From: an archaeon GW2011_AR18
Lineage (GTDB): Archaea; Nanobdellota; Nanobdellia; SCGC-AAA011-G17; GW2011-AR18
Assembly: GCA_000806155.1 (NCBI GenBank)
Contig: JWKX01000009.1
Span: forward strand, 1-49,076
Length of the DNA stretch: 49,076 nt
Direction of reading: 5' to 3'
Both the position numbers and the translations under genes were made by a program. Under the pieces are notes generated by a model. The model was not told the origin of the DNA. It did not search any database and saw only the letters and a program-made list of their open reading frames with translations. Shown piece by piece: positions 31,817 to 41,025 of the stretch. Positions within the stretch are counted from its first letter, which is position 1. Each line of letters starts with the position of its first letter.

Positions 31817-33910
31817 ATGTGCGGAATAATTGGGATAATAAACAACAGCAATGCTGGAAAGAATGTAATAGAAGGATTAAACAGTATAAACTATAGAGGA
31901 AAAGACGGTTCTGCATTCACAGATGGGAAAACAATAATACAAAATAAAAAATTAGAAGGAAAATCTTTCATAGGACATTGCTTACATGCAGTTGTAAACC
32001 ATATAATACAACCAATAAAAGGAAAAGGAATAATTGCTGCAAATTCTGAAATATATAACTGGAAAGAACTGGCTGAACAATATGAGATAAAATGTGATAA
32101 TGATTCAGAATTAATATTAAAGTTAGTAGATAAAAATGGAATAAAAAAAATAGAAGAATTAGATGGTGATTATGCATGTGCATACTGGCTTGATAATGAA
32201 ATCTATCTATTCAGAGACATATTTGGTGTAAAACCATTATGGTATACAATGCCATCAACAGAAGGATTTGCATTCGCATCAGAGAGAAAAGCACTAGAAA
32301 AACCAGGATATAAAAATATAGAAGAATTAAACCCAAGAACTATAATAAAATATAATATAAAAGAAAATAAAATAGAAAAAATACAAAGGGAATTTTTTAG
32401 ATTAAAAGAAAATAAAGAAGAATATGAAGAGATAAAGAAAAAAGTAAAAGGGTTATTGATAAATGCTATATCAAAAAGAATACCTGATGTAAAATTCGGA
32501 TTATTATTATCAGGAGGTGTAGATTCCAGTTTTATAGCAATAGTTTTAAAAGAGTTAGGAGTTGATTTTAAATGTTATTTTTCTATAATGGAAGATGAAA
32601 ACTTTAATGAACCAAAAGACCTTCAATATGCAAAAAAGTTAGCTGAAGAATTAGACTTAGAATTAGAAATAGTAAAAGTAAATCTCAAAGAAGTAGAAAA
32701 AACATTGCCTATAATAGTCCCATTAATAGAATCAACAGAGGTGACAAAAGTAAGTGTAGCATTACCGTTCTATTTCGCAACAAAAAAAGCTTCAGAAGAT
32801 GGAGTTAAAGTGATATTATCAGGATTAGGAAGTGAACAAGTCTTTGGAGGATATAAAAGATATAAAGAAACAGGAGACCTGAATAAAGAGTGCCTATCTG
32901 GATTGATGCACATCTATGAGAGAGATCTGTATAGAGATGATGTTATAACAATGTATAATAGTGTAGAATTAAGAGTGCCATATCTGGATAAAGAATTAAT
33001 TGAATATACATTAAGCATAAATGCCAAATATAAATTAACAGATGAACATGATAAATTCATATTAAGAGATATTGCTAATGATATGAATCTAAATAAAGAA
33101 ATCGCTTATAGAAAAAAAGTAGCAACACAGTATGGAAGTAATTTTCTTAAAGCAGTAGATAAACTATCAAAAACTTATAAAAATAAATCTGATTATCTAA
33201 AACAATATTATGAAAAACCAAATGTAAAATTAGGAGCATTATTCAGTTCAGGAAAAGACAGCTGCTATGCAATGTGGATAATGATAAGACAGAATTATTC
33301 AATAGAATGTCTAATATCAATGATAAGCAAAAACAAAGATTCTTACATGTTCCATACACCAAATATAACTTATGTAAAAGAACAAGCAGATGCAATGGGG
33401 ATACCAATAATATTACAAGAGACAGAAGGGGAGAAGGAAGAGGAGTTAAGAGATTTACGTAATGCGTTAATAAGAGCTAAAGAAGAATATAGAATTGAAG
33501 GAGTAGTCTCTGGAGCATTATTTTCAAGCTATCAAAGAGACAGGATAGAAAAAATAGGAGATGAACTAGGATTAAAAGTATTTGCACCATTATGGCATAA
33601 AAAACAGGAAGCAGAATTCAGAGAATTACTGAATGAAGGATTTGAGGTAATTGTCAGCAGTATAGCAGCAGATGGATTAGATGAGAGCTGGCTGGGAAGA
33701 AAATTAACATTAAAAGATGTAGATGAATTAGTAAAGATAAGCAAAAAATATGGAATAAATGTGGCATTTGAGGGAGGAGAGGCAGAGAGTTTTGTATTAG
33801 ATGGGCCAATATTCAAAAGAAAAATAATAATAAAAAAAGCAGAAAAGAAAATGTCTGAAAAAAATACAGGAATATATGAAATAAAAGAAGTTGAAATTGT
33901 GGAAAAATAA
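31817..33910 (+). CDS. Asparagine synthase-like protein fused to diphthine-ammonia ligase (Dph6) domain
   Basis: 697 aa, three parts. (1) An N-terminal glutaminase domain starting MCGIIGI, with Cys2 as the expected nucleophile; NSEIYN and CDNDSE resemble the glutamine pocket, but the usual Arg region reads HCLHAVV, so glutamine binding may be altered. (2) An asparagine synthase PP-loop domain, LLLSGGVDSSFIAI (about residue 232). (3) From about residue 470 a second PP-loop, GALFSSGKDSCYAMW, with SGALFSSYQRDRIE, PLWHKKQ, GLDESWLGRK and NVAFEGGEAES, all Dph6 signatures. Dph6 amidates diphthine on elongation factor 2 using ammonia and ATP. The fusion may channel ammonia from glutamine to Dph6, as inference. 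Confidence 0.88.
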   Translation: MCGIIGIINNSNAGKNVIEGLNSINYRGKDGSAFTDGKTIIQNKKLEGKSFIGHCLHAVVNHIIQPIKGKGIIAANSEIYNWKELAEQYEIKCDNDSELILKLVDKNGIKKIEELDGDYACAYWLDNEIYLFRDIFGVKPLWYTMPSTEGFAFASERKALEKPGYKNIEELNPRTIIKYNIKENKIEKIQREFFRLKENKEEYEEIKKKVKGLLINAISKRIPDVKFGLLLSGGVDSSFIAIVLKELGVDFKCYFSIMEDENFNEPKDLQYAKKLAEELDLELEIVKVNLKEVEKTLPIIVPLIESTEVTKVSVALPFYFATKKASEDGVKVILSGLGSEQVFGGYKRYKETGDLNKECLSGLMHIYERDLYRDDVITMYNSVELRVPYLDKELIEYTLSINAKYKLTDEHDKFILRDIANDMNLNKEIAYRKKVATQYGSNFLKAVDKLSKTYKNKSDYLKQYYEKPNVKLGALFSSGKDSCYAMWIMIRQNYSIECLISMISKNKDSYMFHTPNITYVKEQADAMGIPIILQETEGEKEEELRDLRNALIRAKEEYRIEGVVSGALFSSYQRDRIEKIGDELGLKVFAPLWHKKQEAEFRELLNEGFEVIVSSIAADGLDESWLGRKLTLKDVDELVKISKKYGINVAFEGGEAESFVLDGPIFKRKIIIKKAEKKMSEKNTGIYEIKEVEIVEK

Positions 33911-33922
33911 TTTAAATAAATT

Positions 33923-34939
33923 TTATAAATCCCTTTTCATAGTAAAGAAATCAATTGCAGCCTCAAATATGTCTTTATCTTTTATATTAGGGAAATATCT
34001 ATTGAATTTATTACGTGCTTCATCAGCATATACTTGAGCTCTATTTTCTGCATATCCTATTGAACCTTTTTCTTTCATTAATCCAATAACATATCTTACT
34101 TCATCAACTGTCTTCTCTTTTCTAGATTTTTTCATTATATCAACTATCCTATCATGTTCTTCTCCAATTGTATTATTAATCAGATGAATAAGCAACAAAG
34201 TCCTTTTACCTTCATAAATATCCCCGCCAATCTCTTTACCATATACAGCACCATTCCCACTTATATTCAATAAATCGTCTCTTATCTGAAAACCTATACC
34301 TAGAGGAATACCTACTTCTGTCAAATGCAACAATGTTTCATCACTCTCTCCAGCTATAATCGCTCCTAATCTCATAGGACCAGCTATTGTATATTCTGCA
34401 GATTTACCATAAGCTATATCCTCAAAAACTTTATCTGAAAGTTCATTAAGACCAACATTTTTTATCACAAAAGATTCAGTATGCTGTCCTCTTAATGTAA
34501 TATCTAAAAATCTTATGAATTCACTCATTACCCTGCCTGATAATTCATTCCCTAAAATTTTTTTATTATCAATCAACACTTTCCACATCAGAAGATTAAG
34601 ATAATCACCAGCATTAATGGCAAGTTCATCACCGAACAATCTATGAAGAGCCGGATTTCCCCTTCTTTCTTCTGAATCATCCATAATATCGTCATGAATA
34701 AGAAGCCAGTCTTCTGATAATTGCATAGCTGCTGCTGTCTTTACAGCTTTAAGACAATCATCACCAAATGCTCCATATGACAATAAGATAAGACCGCCCC
34801 TCCCATATTTTCCCTGCCTTCTTGGATATTCACTAATAACCTCTGCAAAATTATGAGGACCATCATCTGGAAGATATTTTTTTATCTCTTCCCATATTAT
34901 TGGTTTATTATCTGCCAGAAACTTTTTGAAATCTGTCAT
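33923..34939 (-). CDS. Polyprenyl (GGPP-type) diphosphate synthase
   Basis: 338 aa. First Asp-rich motif HDDIMDDSEERRG (residues 82-94), preceded by SEDWLLI; second FQIRDDLLN followed by GKEIGGDIYEGKRTLLLIH. These are the substrate/Mg2+ sites of trans-prenyl transferases, with the GK and KRT motifs kept. In archaea this enzyme makes the C20 (or longer) chains of ether lipids and dolichol. It stands alone on the minus strand. Chain length cannot be read safely. Confidence 0.88.
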   Translation of the reverse strand: MTDFKKFLADNKPIIWEEIKKYLPDDGPHNFAEVISEYPRRQGKYGRGGLILLSYGAFGDDCLKAVKTAAAMQLSEDWLLIHDDIMDDSEERRGNPALHRLFGDELAINAGDYLNLLMWKVLIDNKKILGNELSGRVMSEFIRFLDITLRGQHTESFVIKNVGLNELSDKVFEDIAYGKSAEYTIAGPMRLGAIIAGESDETLLHLTEVGIPLGIGFQIRDDLLNISGNGAVYGKEIGGDIYEGKRTLLLIHLINNTIGEEHDRIVDIMKKSRKEKTVDEVRYVIGLMKEKGSIGYAENRAQVYADEARNKFNRYFPNIKDKDIFEAAIDFFTMKRDL

Positions 34940-35031
34940 ATCTTATTATTAATCATATAACTTATTTAACCCACCTATGATTATAATTAACTTTTTAAAA
35001 TTTTTAATATACTATTTTTTAAGATGTTAAC

Positions 35032-35307
35032 CTAACTCATAAAACTAATAAAAGCTTTCTGCAATACATAAATGGCAACAATAGTAGTAATAATCCAATA
35101 ACTAAAACCAAATACTGTCAATACATGATAAATACCACAGGCAAAATCAAGCATGCTTATAAAATCTCCACTGATTAAAGTAAAGAACAATCCTTTAAGA
35201 ATAAGGTAAATACCCATAATAATAACCATATTATGAGGAAGATAATTAACTAATACAAGAGAGAACACTGCAACAAAATCTGCAAGAGCTAAAAATTTGA
35301 GTAACAT
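35032..35307 (-). CDS. Small membrane protein, three helices
   Basis: 91 aa: hydrophobic segments FLALADFVAVFSLVLVNYL, MVIIMGIYLILKGLFFTLI and VLTVFGFSYWIITTIVAIYVL. No soluble domain and no recognised family. It lies between the prenyl synthase and a small cytoplasmic protein, all on the minus strand. Confidence 0.55.
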   Translation of the reverse strand: MLLKFLALADFVAVFSLVLVNYLPHNMVIIMGIYLILKGLFFTLISGDFISMLDFACGIYHVLTVFGFSYWIITTIVAIYVLQKAFISFMS

Positions 35308-35354
35308 TTTTCAAAGAAAAACGATAACATTTATAATGTTTGTTGTGAAAAGAA

Positions 35355-35684
35355 TTATATTCCTCTATATTTACCTTCGAAGAATGATATTATGTCTTTG
35401 ATCTTATCAAGATTAGGAGTTATTTTACCCTGAGGTGTCTCTTTTAATTTCCTAATATTATTATAAGAATCAGGGAATTCCTTCTGCAATCTCAAATAAT
35501 GCCTTTCAGATGGCTCATTCCTTAACAATCCTTCAATAGCATTGATAATATTTTTAACATTATGATTAAATAATTGTTCTTTTTGAATATTAGTTATACT
35601 AACACCTGAATTCTCTAACTGATATTGTGTCTCAGAAGCAACGTTTTTTAACTCTTTTAATTTAGCAAGTATATCAGCACTCAT
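35355..35684 (-). CDS. Small helical hypothetical protein
   Basis: 109 aa, no membrane segment or cysteine. Helical, charged sequence (ILAKLKELKNVASETQYQLE; NIINAIEGLLRNEPSERHYLRLQKEF; KIKDIISFFEGKYRGI). Nothing identifies its role. Confidence 0.55.
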   Translation of the reverse strand: MSADILAKLKELKNVASETQYQLENSGVSITNIQKEQLFNHNVKNIINAIEGLLRNEPSERHYLRLQKEFPDSYNNIRKLKETPQGKITPNLDKIKDIISFFEGKYRGI

Positions 35685-35802
35685 AAATTAACTGGATAGT
35701 CTTTTGTTTATAAGTATTTTGGTAATTCTGAATGATTTATTATATATTATAAATATAAGTATTGTATTAAACTTAAATATCTAAATTTCTTAATTGCCTA
35801 TT

Positions 35803-36516
35803 ATGAGAATAAAAAAACTTGGCATACTATTAATGATGATGCTCCTTCTTTCTATGGTAACAACAGCTGCACTTGGAACATTAGTCATAAAATCAGAACC
35901 ATATGGCGCTAAAGTCTATATTGATGGAAAAGAGACACATAAATCAACAAGCACAGCAATAAGCTTAACATCAGGAAATCATACTTATAAACTTGTAAGA
36001 GAGGGTTATTTTCCATATAATGAAACAATAAAAATCGGTGATAATGAGATATTAAATAAAAACATAAAACTAAAACAAATATCTACATATAAAATAGATT
36101 CTTCGCCACAGGGAGCAAAAGTATACATAAATGGAATAGTAAGAGGGAAAACACCATTAGAAATAAAAAATTTAGAGGCTGGAGAATACAACATAAAACT
36201 CACACACAATACATATTTTGATTATACAAAAGTTACAAAACTTAAAGGTGGAAAAACCTCAGAAAAAATATACCTAAAAAAGAATACCCAAAAAGGACAT
36301 CTAAGAATAAAACCAACAACAGGGACAACACCAATAGCTGCTAAAATTTATTTAAATGAACTATACAGAGGAAGAGCTGAAATATTAAACCTTAAAAACC
36401 TAAACCCTGGGATATATGCATTAAGAATAAGCAGAGAGGGATACAAAGATACAGTACAATTGGTACAAGTAAAAAGCAATCAGACAGTAATATTAGATCC
36501 TAAAATCTCTAAATAA
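35803..36516 (+). CDS. Secreted or anchored PEGA-repeat protein
   Basis: 237 aa from ATG 35803, preferred over the track's TTG 35794 because AACTTAAATATC lies about 25 nt upstream as a TATA box and there is no ribosome site. The N-terminus KLGILLMMMLLLSMVTTAALG is a signal or anchor. Three PEGA-like repeats follow: SEPYGAKVYIDGKE, SSPQGAKVYINGIVRGKTPLEI, TTPIAAKIYLNELYRGRAEIL, each ending in a G-Y or Y-F segment. PEGA domains are surface beta modules of S-layer and envelope proteins; a wall- or sugar-binding role is inference. Confidence 0.78.
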   Translation: MRIKKLGILLMMMLLLSMVTTAALGTLVIKSEPYGAKVYIDGKETHKSTSTAISLTSGNHTYKLVREGYFPYNETIKIGDNEILNKNIKLKQISTYKIDSSPQGAKVYINGIVRGKTPLEIKNLEAGEYNIKLTHNTYFDYTKVTKLKGGKTSEKIYLKKNTQKGHLRIKPTTGTTPIAAKIYLNELYRGRAEILNLKNLNPGIYALRISREGYKDTVQLVQVKSNQTVILDPKISK

Positions 36517-36519
36517 ACT

Positions 36520-37389
36520 TTATTTCAAACTATCAGAAATCAATTTAGAAACATCAATCTTTGAATAAGGATTCTTAATAGTATTAGTTGTAATAATTGA
36601 ATTTGAATACTCTCTAATGAAATCTAAAGTTGATGGGTCTGCAAAAATACCATGAATAGAAATAACAGTAATAGATTTAGGCTTCATTTTTTTAATAACT
36701 TTAATAGCTTCTAAAATTGTCTTACCTGTAGATATGATATCATCAATAATAATCAACTCTTTATTTCTCACATTAATCTCTGAATTAAGTTTAACATGAA
36801 CTTCATAAGAATTAATACGATCTTTCTGAAGAATTGCAGTTGAAGCTTTGATTTTTTTAGCAATACTCTGAGCCCATTGGTAACTTTCAGCATCAGGACC
36901 AATAATAACAGGATCCTTGAAATTCTTAGAGATATAATCTTGGATAAGATCATTAGCACTTAACTTAACAGCCTTAGTCTTGAAAACTTCATTCAAAGAC
37001 TTAAATCTATGAAGATGAGGATCAATAGTAATAATCTCATCAGCAACATTCAATAAAGAACCAACAATCTTACTTGAAACACACTCACCAGGATTGAATC
37101 TCTTATCCTGACGAATATAAGCTAGGTAAGGAATAACAACTCTTACTTTTTTAGCACCTAAATCCTTAGCAGTGTGAATAGCAAAAATCAATTCTAATAA
37201 AGCTTCATCAGATGGATGCAATGATTGTACAAGAACAACATCCTGATTTTTTAATTCAGTCTCAAATTTCAGATATAATTCACCATCAGGAAACTTCTTA
37301 ACAGAAAGATCAGAATAATCACATTTAAGATTTTTAGAAATATTCTTAGCAAGATCTCTTGAATTAGAACAACCAATAATTAACATCAT
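36520..37389 (-). CDS. prs: Ribose-phosphate pyrophosphokinase (PRPP synthetase)
   Basis: 289 aa, the usual length for archaeal enzymes. Motifs: KKVRVVIPYLAYIRQDKRF, TIDPHLHRF, VIIGPDAESYQWAQSIAKK, and the PRPP-binding loop ELIIIDDIISTGKTILEAI. It makes PRPP from ribose-5-phosphate and ATP for nucleotide synthesis and is linked to the AMP phosphorylase pathway encoded nearby. It is convergent with the PEGA gene, with stops 3 nt apart. Confidence 0.92.
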   Translation of the reverse strand: MMLIIGCSNSRDLAKNISKNLKCDYSDLSVKKFPDGELYLKFETELKNQDVVLVQSLHPSDEALLELIFAIHTAKDLGAKKVRVVIPYLAYIRQDKRFNPGECVSSKIVGSLLNVADEIITIDPHLHRFKSLNEVFKTKAVKLSANDLIQDYISKNFKDPVIIGPDAESYQWAQSIAKKIKASTAILQKDRINSYEVHVKLNSEINVRNKELIIIDDIISTGKTILEAIKVIKKMKPKSITVISIHGIFADPSTLDFIREYSNSIITTNTIKNPYSKIDVSKLISDSLK

Positions 37390-37488
37390 ATCACCCTAGA
37401 ATAAATTAAATTCAGATAATATATAAGTTTTGTGATAAAGAAAAATTTTCATGGAAACATATATAAATAAACAACTGAATGAAGTATT

Positions 37489-38340
37489 ATGGTTTTTGAA
37501 GATCTGATAACCCCATTAAAAGCAAAAAAATATCCGCAAAAACTATTCTTCATAGGATTAGGATTCTCAATATTATCAGTACTATTCAGCTTATGGGTAT
37601 TCAAGAACGAGGCAAGCTTAGTCATGGTATTCTTAACAGTAGTAATGGTAATGCCATTGATGTATTTCACATTGAAAGATGAGGAAGAGGAAGACATGAG
37701 TTACAGGACAGAGTTATGGATACTGAAAGAACATATGAAAGCAGTAAAGTTCTTGATATACTTGTTTTTAGGATTTGTTGTAGGATTTTCATTATTCTAT
37801 CTAGTATTACCAGATGAAACAGTTGCACAATTATTCAATTCACAGATAAAAACAATAGAGAACATAAACAGCAATGTAGTATCTGGAAGTGCAGTAAGCT
37901 TAGATACATTTTTTTCAATAATTGGAAATAATATACGTGTATTAATATTCTGCCTAATATTTGCGTTCTTCTTTGGAGCTGGAGCAATATTTATCTTAGC
38001 ATGGAATGCATCAGTCATAAGTGCAGCAGTAGGGACATATTTCAGAAATGCATTATCAGATTATGCACAATATGTAGGATTAACAAAAGCAGCAATATAT
38101 CTAAATTTATTTGTAGCAGGAATAATGAGATATATGATACATGGAGTATTTGAAATCGGAGCATATTTCATAGGGGCAATAGCAGGCGGAATAATTTCTA
38201 TGGCATTGGTAAATAGCAATTACAGAATGCTTAAATACAAGAGAATTGTGACAGATGTATCAATCCTGATAGTCATAGCGTTGGGGTTATTATTCATAGG
38301 AGCAGTAATAGAGGTCTATCTTACACCTTTAATATTCTAA
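37489..38340 (+). CDS. SpoIIM/DUF95 family membrane protein
   Basis: 283 aa, six or so helices. Features of the stage II sporulation M (DUF95) family: ELWILKEHMKAVKFLIYLFLGFVVGF, then NNIRVLIFCLIFAFFFGAGAIFILAWNASVISAAVG, and HGVFEIGAYFIGAIAGG. In archaea these occur without sporulation and the role is unknown. TATA-like ATATATAAATAAA lies about 27 nt upstream. It is 2 nt before the STT3 gene and so may assist the glycosylation or cell-wall machinery. Confidence 0.83.
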   Translation: MVFEDLITPLKAKKYPQKLFFIGLGFSILSVLFSLWVFKNEASLVMVFLTVVMVMPLMYFTLKDEEEEDMSYRTELWILKEHMKAVKFLIYLFLGFVVGFSLFYLVLPDETVAQLFNSQIKTIENINSNVVSGSAVSLDTFFSIIGNNIRVLIFCLIFAFFFGAGAIFILAWNASVISAAVGTYFRNALSDYAQYVGLTKAAIYLNLFVAGIMRYMIHGVFEIGAYFIGAIAGGIISMALVNSNYRMLKYKRIVTDVSILIVIALGLLFIGAVIEVYLTPLIF

Positions 38341-38342
38341 GA

Positions 38343-40991
38343 ATGGAAAATAATGTTCTAAAAAACAGGAAAGAAAAGATACAAAATTTCTTCAAGAAAA
38401 ATATAAATTATCTGCAATATATCTTACTAGCAATAATAGTATATATTGGTGTTTATGTAAGATCACGAAACCTTGAATTATTAAAAGATGTAACAACAGG
38501 AAAATATATATCATTAGAATTAGATTCAACAATATTCTTAAGATATGCAAGAGAGATAGCAGAACATGGAACATTATATGCAAAAGACATGCTCAGAAGC
38601 TATCCATTCGGATCAGATATCTCAAACTTAGGAACTTTTACATCATATTTTATAGCTTATCTTTACAAATTCTTGAATATTTTTAATTCAGAAATAACAT
38701 TAGAATATGTAAATAATATCTATCCAATTGTCTCTATGGCAATAATGACAATATTCCTATTCTTATTATTAAGAAGATTATTCAATTATAGAGTAGGATT
38801 AGTTGCTGCTATAATCATAAATGTCATACCAGCATTCCTATTCAGAAGCATGGCAGGAAGTTCTGATCATGATATGTTAGGAATGATGCTGATATTCATG
38901 GCATTTTATTTCTATGTTGCAGCATGGCAATCAAAGAAAATAAAGTATAATATAATATTTGGAGCTCTTGCAGGAATAATAACAGGACTAGCATTATTCA
39001 CAGCAGGATCATCAAGTTTTATATTTGTAATAATAGGAATGTTCAGCATAATAGAATTATTCTTGAATAAATTTACAAGACATGATTATTATACATTTTT
39101 ATCATGGTTAATAGTAGCAAGTGTAATACTTGAGGTAAAATCAAGAGTTGCATTGTTTGTATTATTCTTCTCATTAAGCACAGGAACAGCTTATCTGGCA
39201 TTATTAGTAGCCACTGTAAACCATTTCCTATTCAAAAAAGACTATCTAAAAAAATACAGAGAAAAATATAAAAATATATTATCAAAAACACCTGAAGGAG
39301 TTACAAGTTTTATAATATCATTAGTAATAGGGGCAATATTATCACTTGTAATAGCAGGACCAAAGTTCATAATATCAAAATTCTCTGAATTAAGCCATAC
39401 ATTATTCAAATCATTCTCAGTAACAAGATGGGTACTTACTGTAGCAGAAAATAAAAGACCATATGTAACAGACTGGTTTGATGCATACGGAACATTTTTT
39501 GTATATGCATTCATAATAGGATCAATAATAGTATTCTATCATGCTGTAAAATCATTAAGATCAGCAAAAAAATTAACAATAGCATATTCTTTATTCATAT
39601 CTGCATATATATTCTCAAGACTATCAGCAAATTCAGTATTGAATGGAGAGAGTGGAATAGCTAAATTCCTATTCTTTGGATCATTAATCTTCTTTGGATC
39701 ATTTGTGATAATAGGATATTTAAATATGTATTACAAAAAACATAATGACTTTGAAAATATCTCAAAAATAGACAAGAATTATACATTCATTATAGTATGG
39801 TTCATAGTATTCATATTTGTAGCAACATCAGCAATAAGATTCTTATTTGAATTCTCAACCATAACATCAATATTAGTGGCTGTATTAATAGTCTCAATAT
39901 TTGACTTTTTCTGGAATAGAAATGAAACTTATTACAAAGTTGCAGCAGTAGTAATATTATTATTAATATTATTCAGTCCTTTTTCATTCATGTCCGGAAT
40001 AGTATCTGCAAATTATGATAGGAGCATAGGTCAATCAACTTATAGCGGACCTGGATATCACCAGCAATGGCAGCATGCAGGAAAATGGGTAAGAGATAAT
40101 ACACCTAAAGATGCAGGATTCATACACTGGTGGGATTATGGATACTGGTTACAGGAAGGATTCCAAAGAGCAACAGTAACAGATGGGGGAAACTTCTTCG
40201 GATGGTGGAATTACTTAACAGCAAGATATGTACTTACAGCACAGAATGATAATGAACCATTGAAATTTTTAAAAGCACATAATGTGAGTTATTTCCTAGC
40301 GATATCAGATGACATAGGAAAATATCCAGCATACTCTTCAATAGGAAGCGATGAGAACAAGGACAGGTACTCATACATAAGCACATTCATATTAAATGAA
40401 CAACTTACAGAAGAAAAAAGAAATTATACAATATTAACATATACTGGCGGACAGGCACTTGATGAGGATCTAATAATAGAAGGTAAAATACTTCCAGCAG
40501 GAGCATCAGGAATTGCTGCAATAATGATACCAATCACTATCTCAGAAGATGGAAAGACAATAGAAAGAATAGAACAACCAACTGCAGTATTAGGATATCA
40601 GGGGCAAAGATTTGATCTGTCTATAAAATGTGTATATTTTGATAAGTACTATGAATTCAATAATTATAAGTTAGATGCATGCATAAGAATAATACCTATA
40701 ATAAACAGTGATAATACAATGAACCAGATAGGTGGTGGTATTGTATTGACAAAGAAAACAGGAAATAGCTTGTTTGCAAGGTTATATATCTTAAACCAAC
40801 AATCAAAATATTTCAGTTTAGTATATGATGATTCAAACAGCGTACCATTATCATTCTATAATGGAAGATTAATAGGACCAATAAAAATATGGAAAGTAAA
40901 TTATCCTGATGACCTCAAATTGACATCTGAAGATTATATATACAATACAAGAACAGATTATCCGAATGTTGAGCTGACAAAACCGATATAG
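38343..40991 (+). CDS. aglB: STT3/AglB oligosaccharyltransferase
   Basis: 882 aa. The N-terminal half is a series of about 12 membrane helices with an early acidic loop motif ELDSTIFLRYAREIAEHG and GSSDHDMLGMML. The signature HWWDYGYWLQ lies near residue 596 (WWDYG, substrate sequon recognition), followed by a soluble beta-rich C-terminal domain. It moves a lipid-linked glycan onto Asn in N-x-S/T of secreted proteins; the S-layer and Cys-rich proteins here are obvious substrates. It is followed by GT39-like and GT2 enzymes that would build or supply the glycan donor. Confidence 0.92.
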   Translation: MENNVLKNRKEKIQNFFKKNINYLQYILLAIIVYIGVYVRSRNLELLKDVTTGKYISLELDSTIFLRYAREIAEHGTLYAKDMLRSYPFGSDISNLGTFTSYFIAYLYKFLNIFNSEITLEYVNNIYPIVSMAIMTIFLFLLLRRLFNYRVGLVAAIIINVIPAFLFRSMAGSSDHDMLGMMLIFMAFYFYVAAWQSKKIKYNIIFGALAGIITGLALFTAGSSSFIFVIIGMFSIIELFLNKFTRHDYYTFLSWLIVASVILEVKSRVALFVLFFSLSTGTAYLALLVATVNHFLFKKDYLKKYREKYKNILSKTPEGVTSFIISLVIGAILSLVIAGPKFIISKFSELSHTLFKSFSVTRWVLTVAENKRPYVTDWFDAYGTFFVYAFIIGSIIVFYHAVKSLRSAKKLTIAYSLFISAYIFSRLSANSVLNGESGIAKFLFFGSLIFFGSFVIIGYLNMYYKKHNDFENISKIDKNYTFIIVWFIVFIFVATSAIRFLFEFSTITSILVAVLIVSIFDFFWNRNETYYKVAAVVILLLILFSPFSFMSGIVSANYDRSIGQSTYSGPGYHQQWQHAGKWVRDNTPKDAGFIHWWDYGYWLQEGFQRATVTDGGNFFGWWNYLTARYVLTAQNDNEPLKFLKAHNVSYFLAISDDIGKYPAYSSIGSDENKDRYSYISTFILNEQLTEEKRNYTILTYTGGQALDEDLIIEGKILPAGASGIAAIMIPITISEDGKTIERIEQPTAVLGYQGQRFDLSIKCVYFDKYYEFNNYKLDACIRIIPIINSDNTMNQIGGGIVLTKKTGNSLFARLYILNQQSKYFSLVYDDSNSVPLSFYNGRLIGPIKIWKVNYPDDLKLTSEDYIYNTRTDYPNVELTKPI

Positions 40992-41025
40992 AAAGTATTT
41001 TAATACTTTTTACAGCTAATATTCT

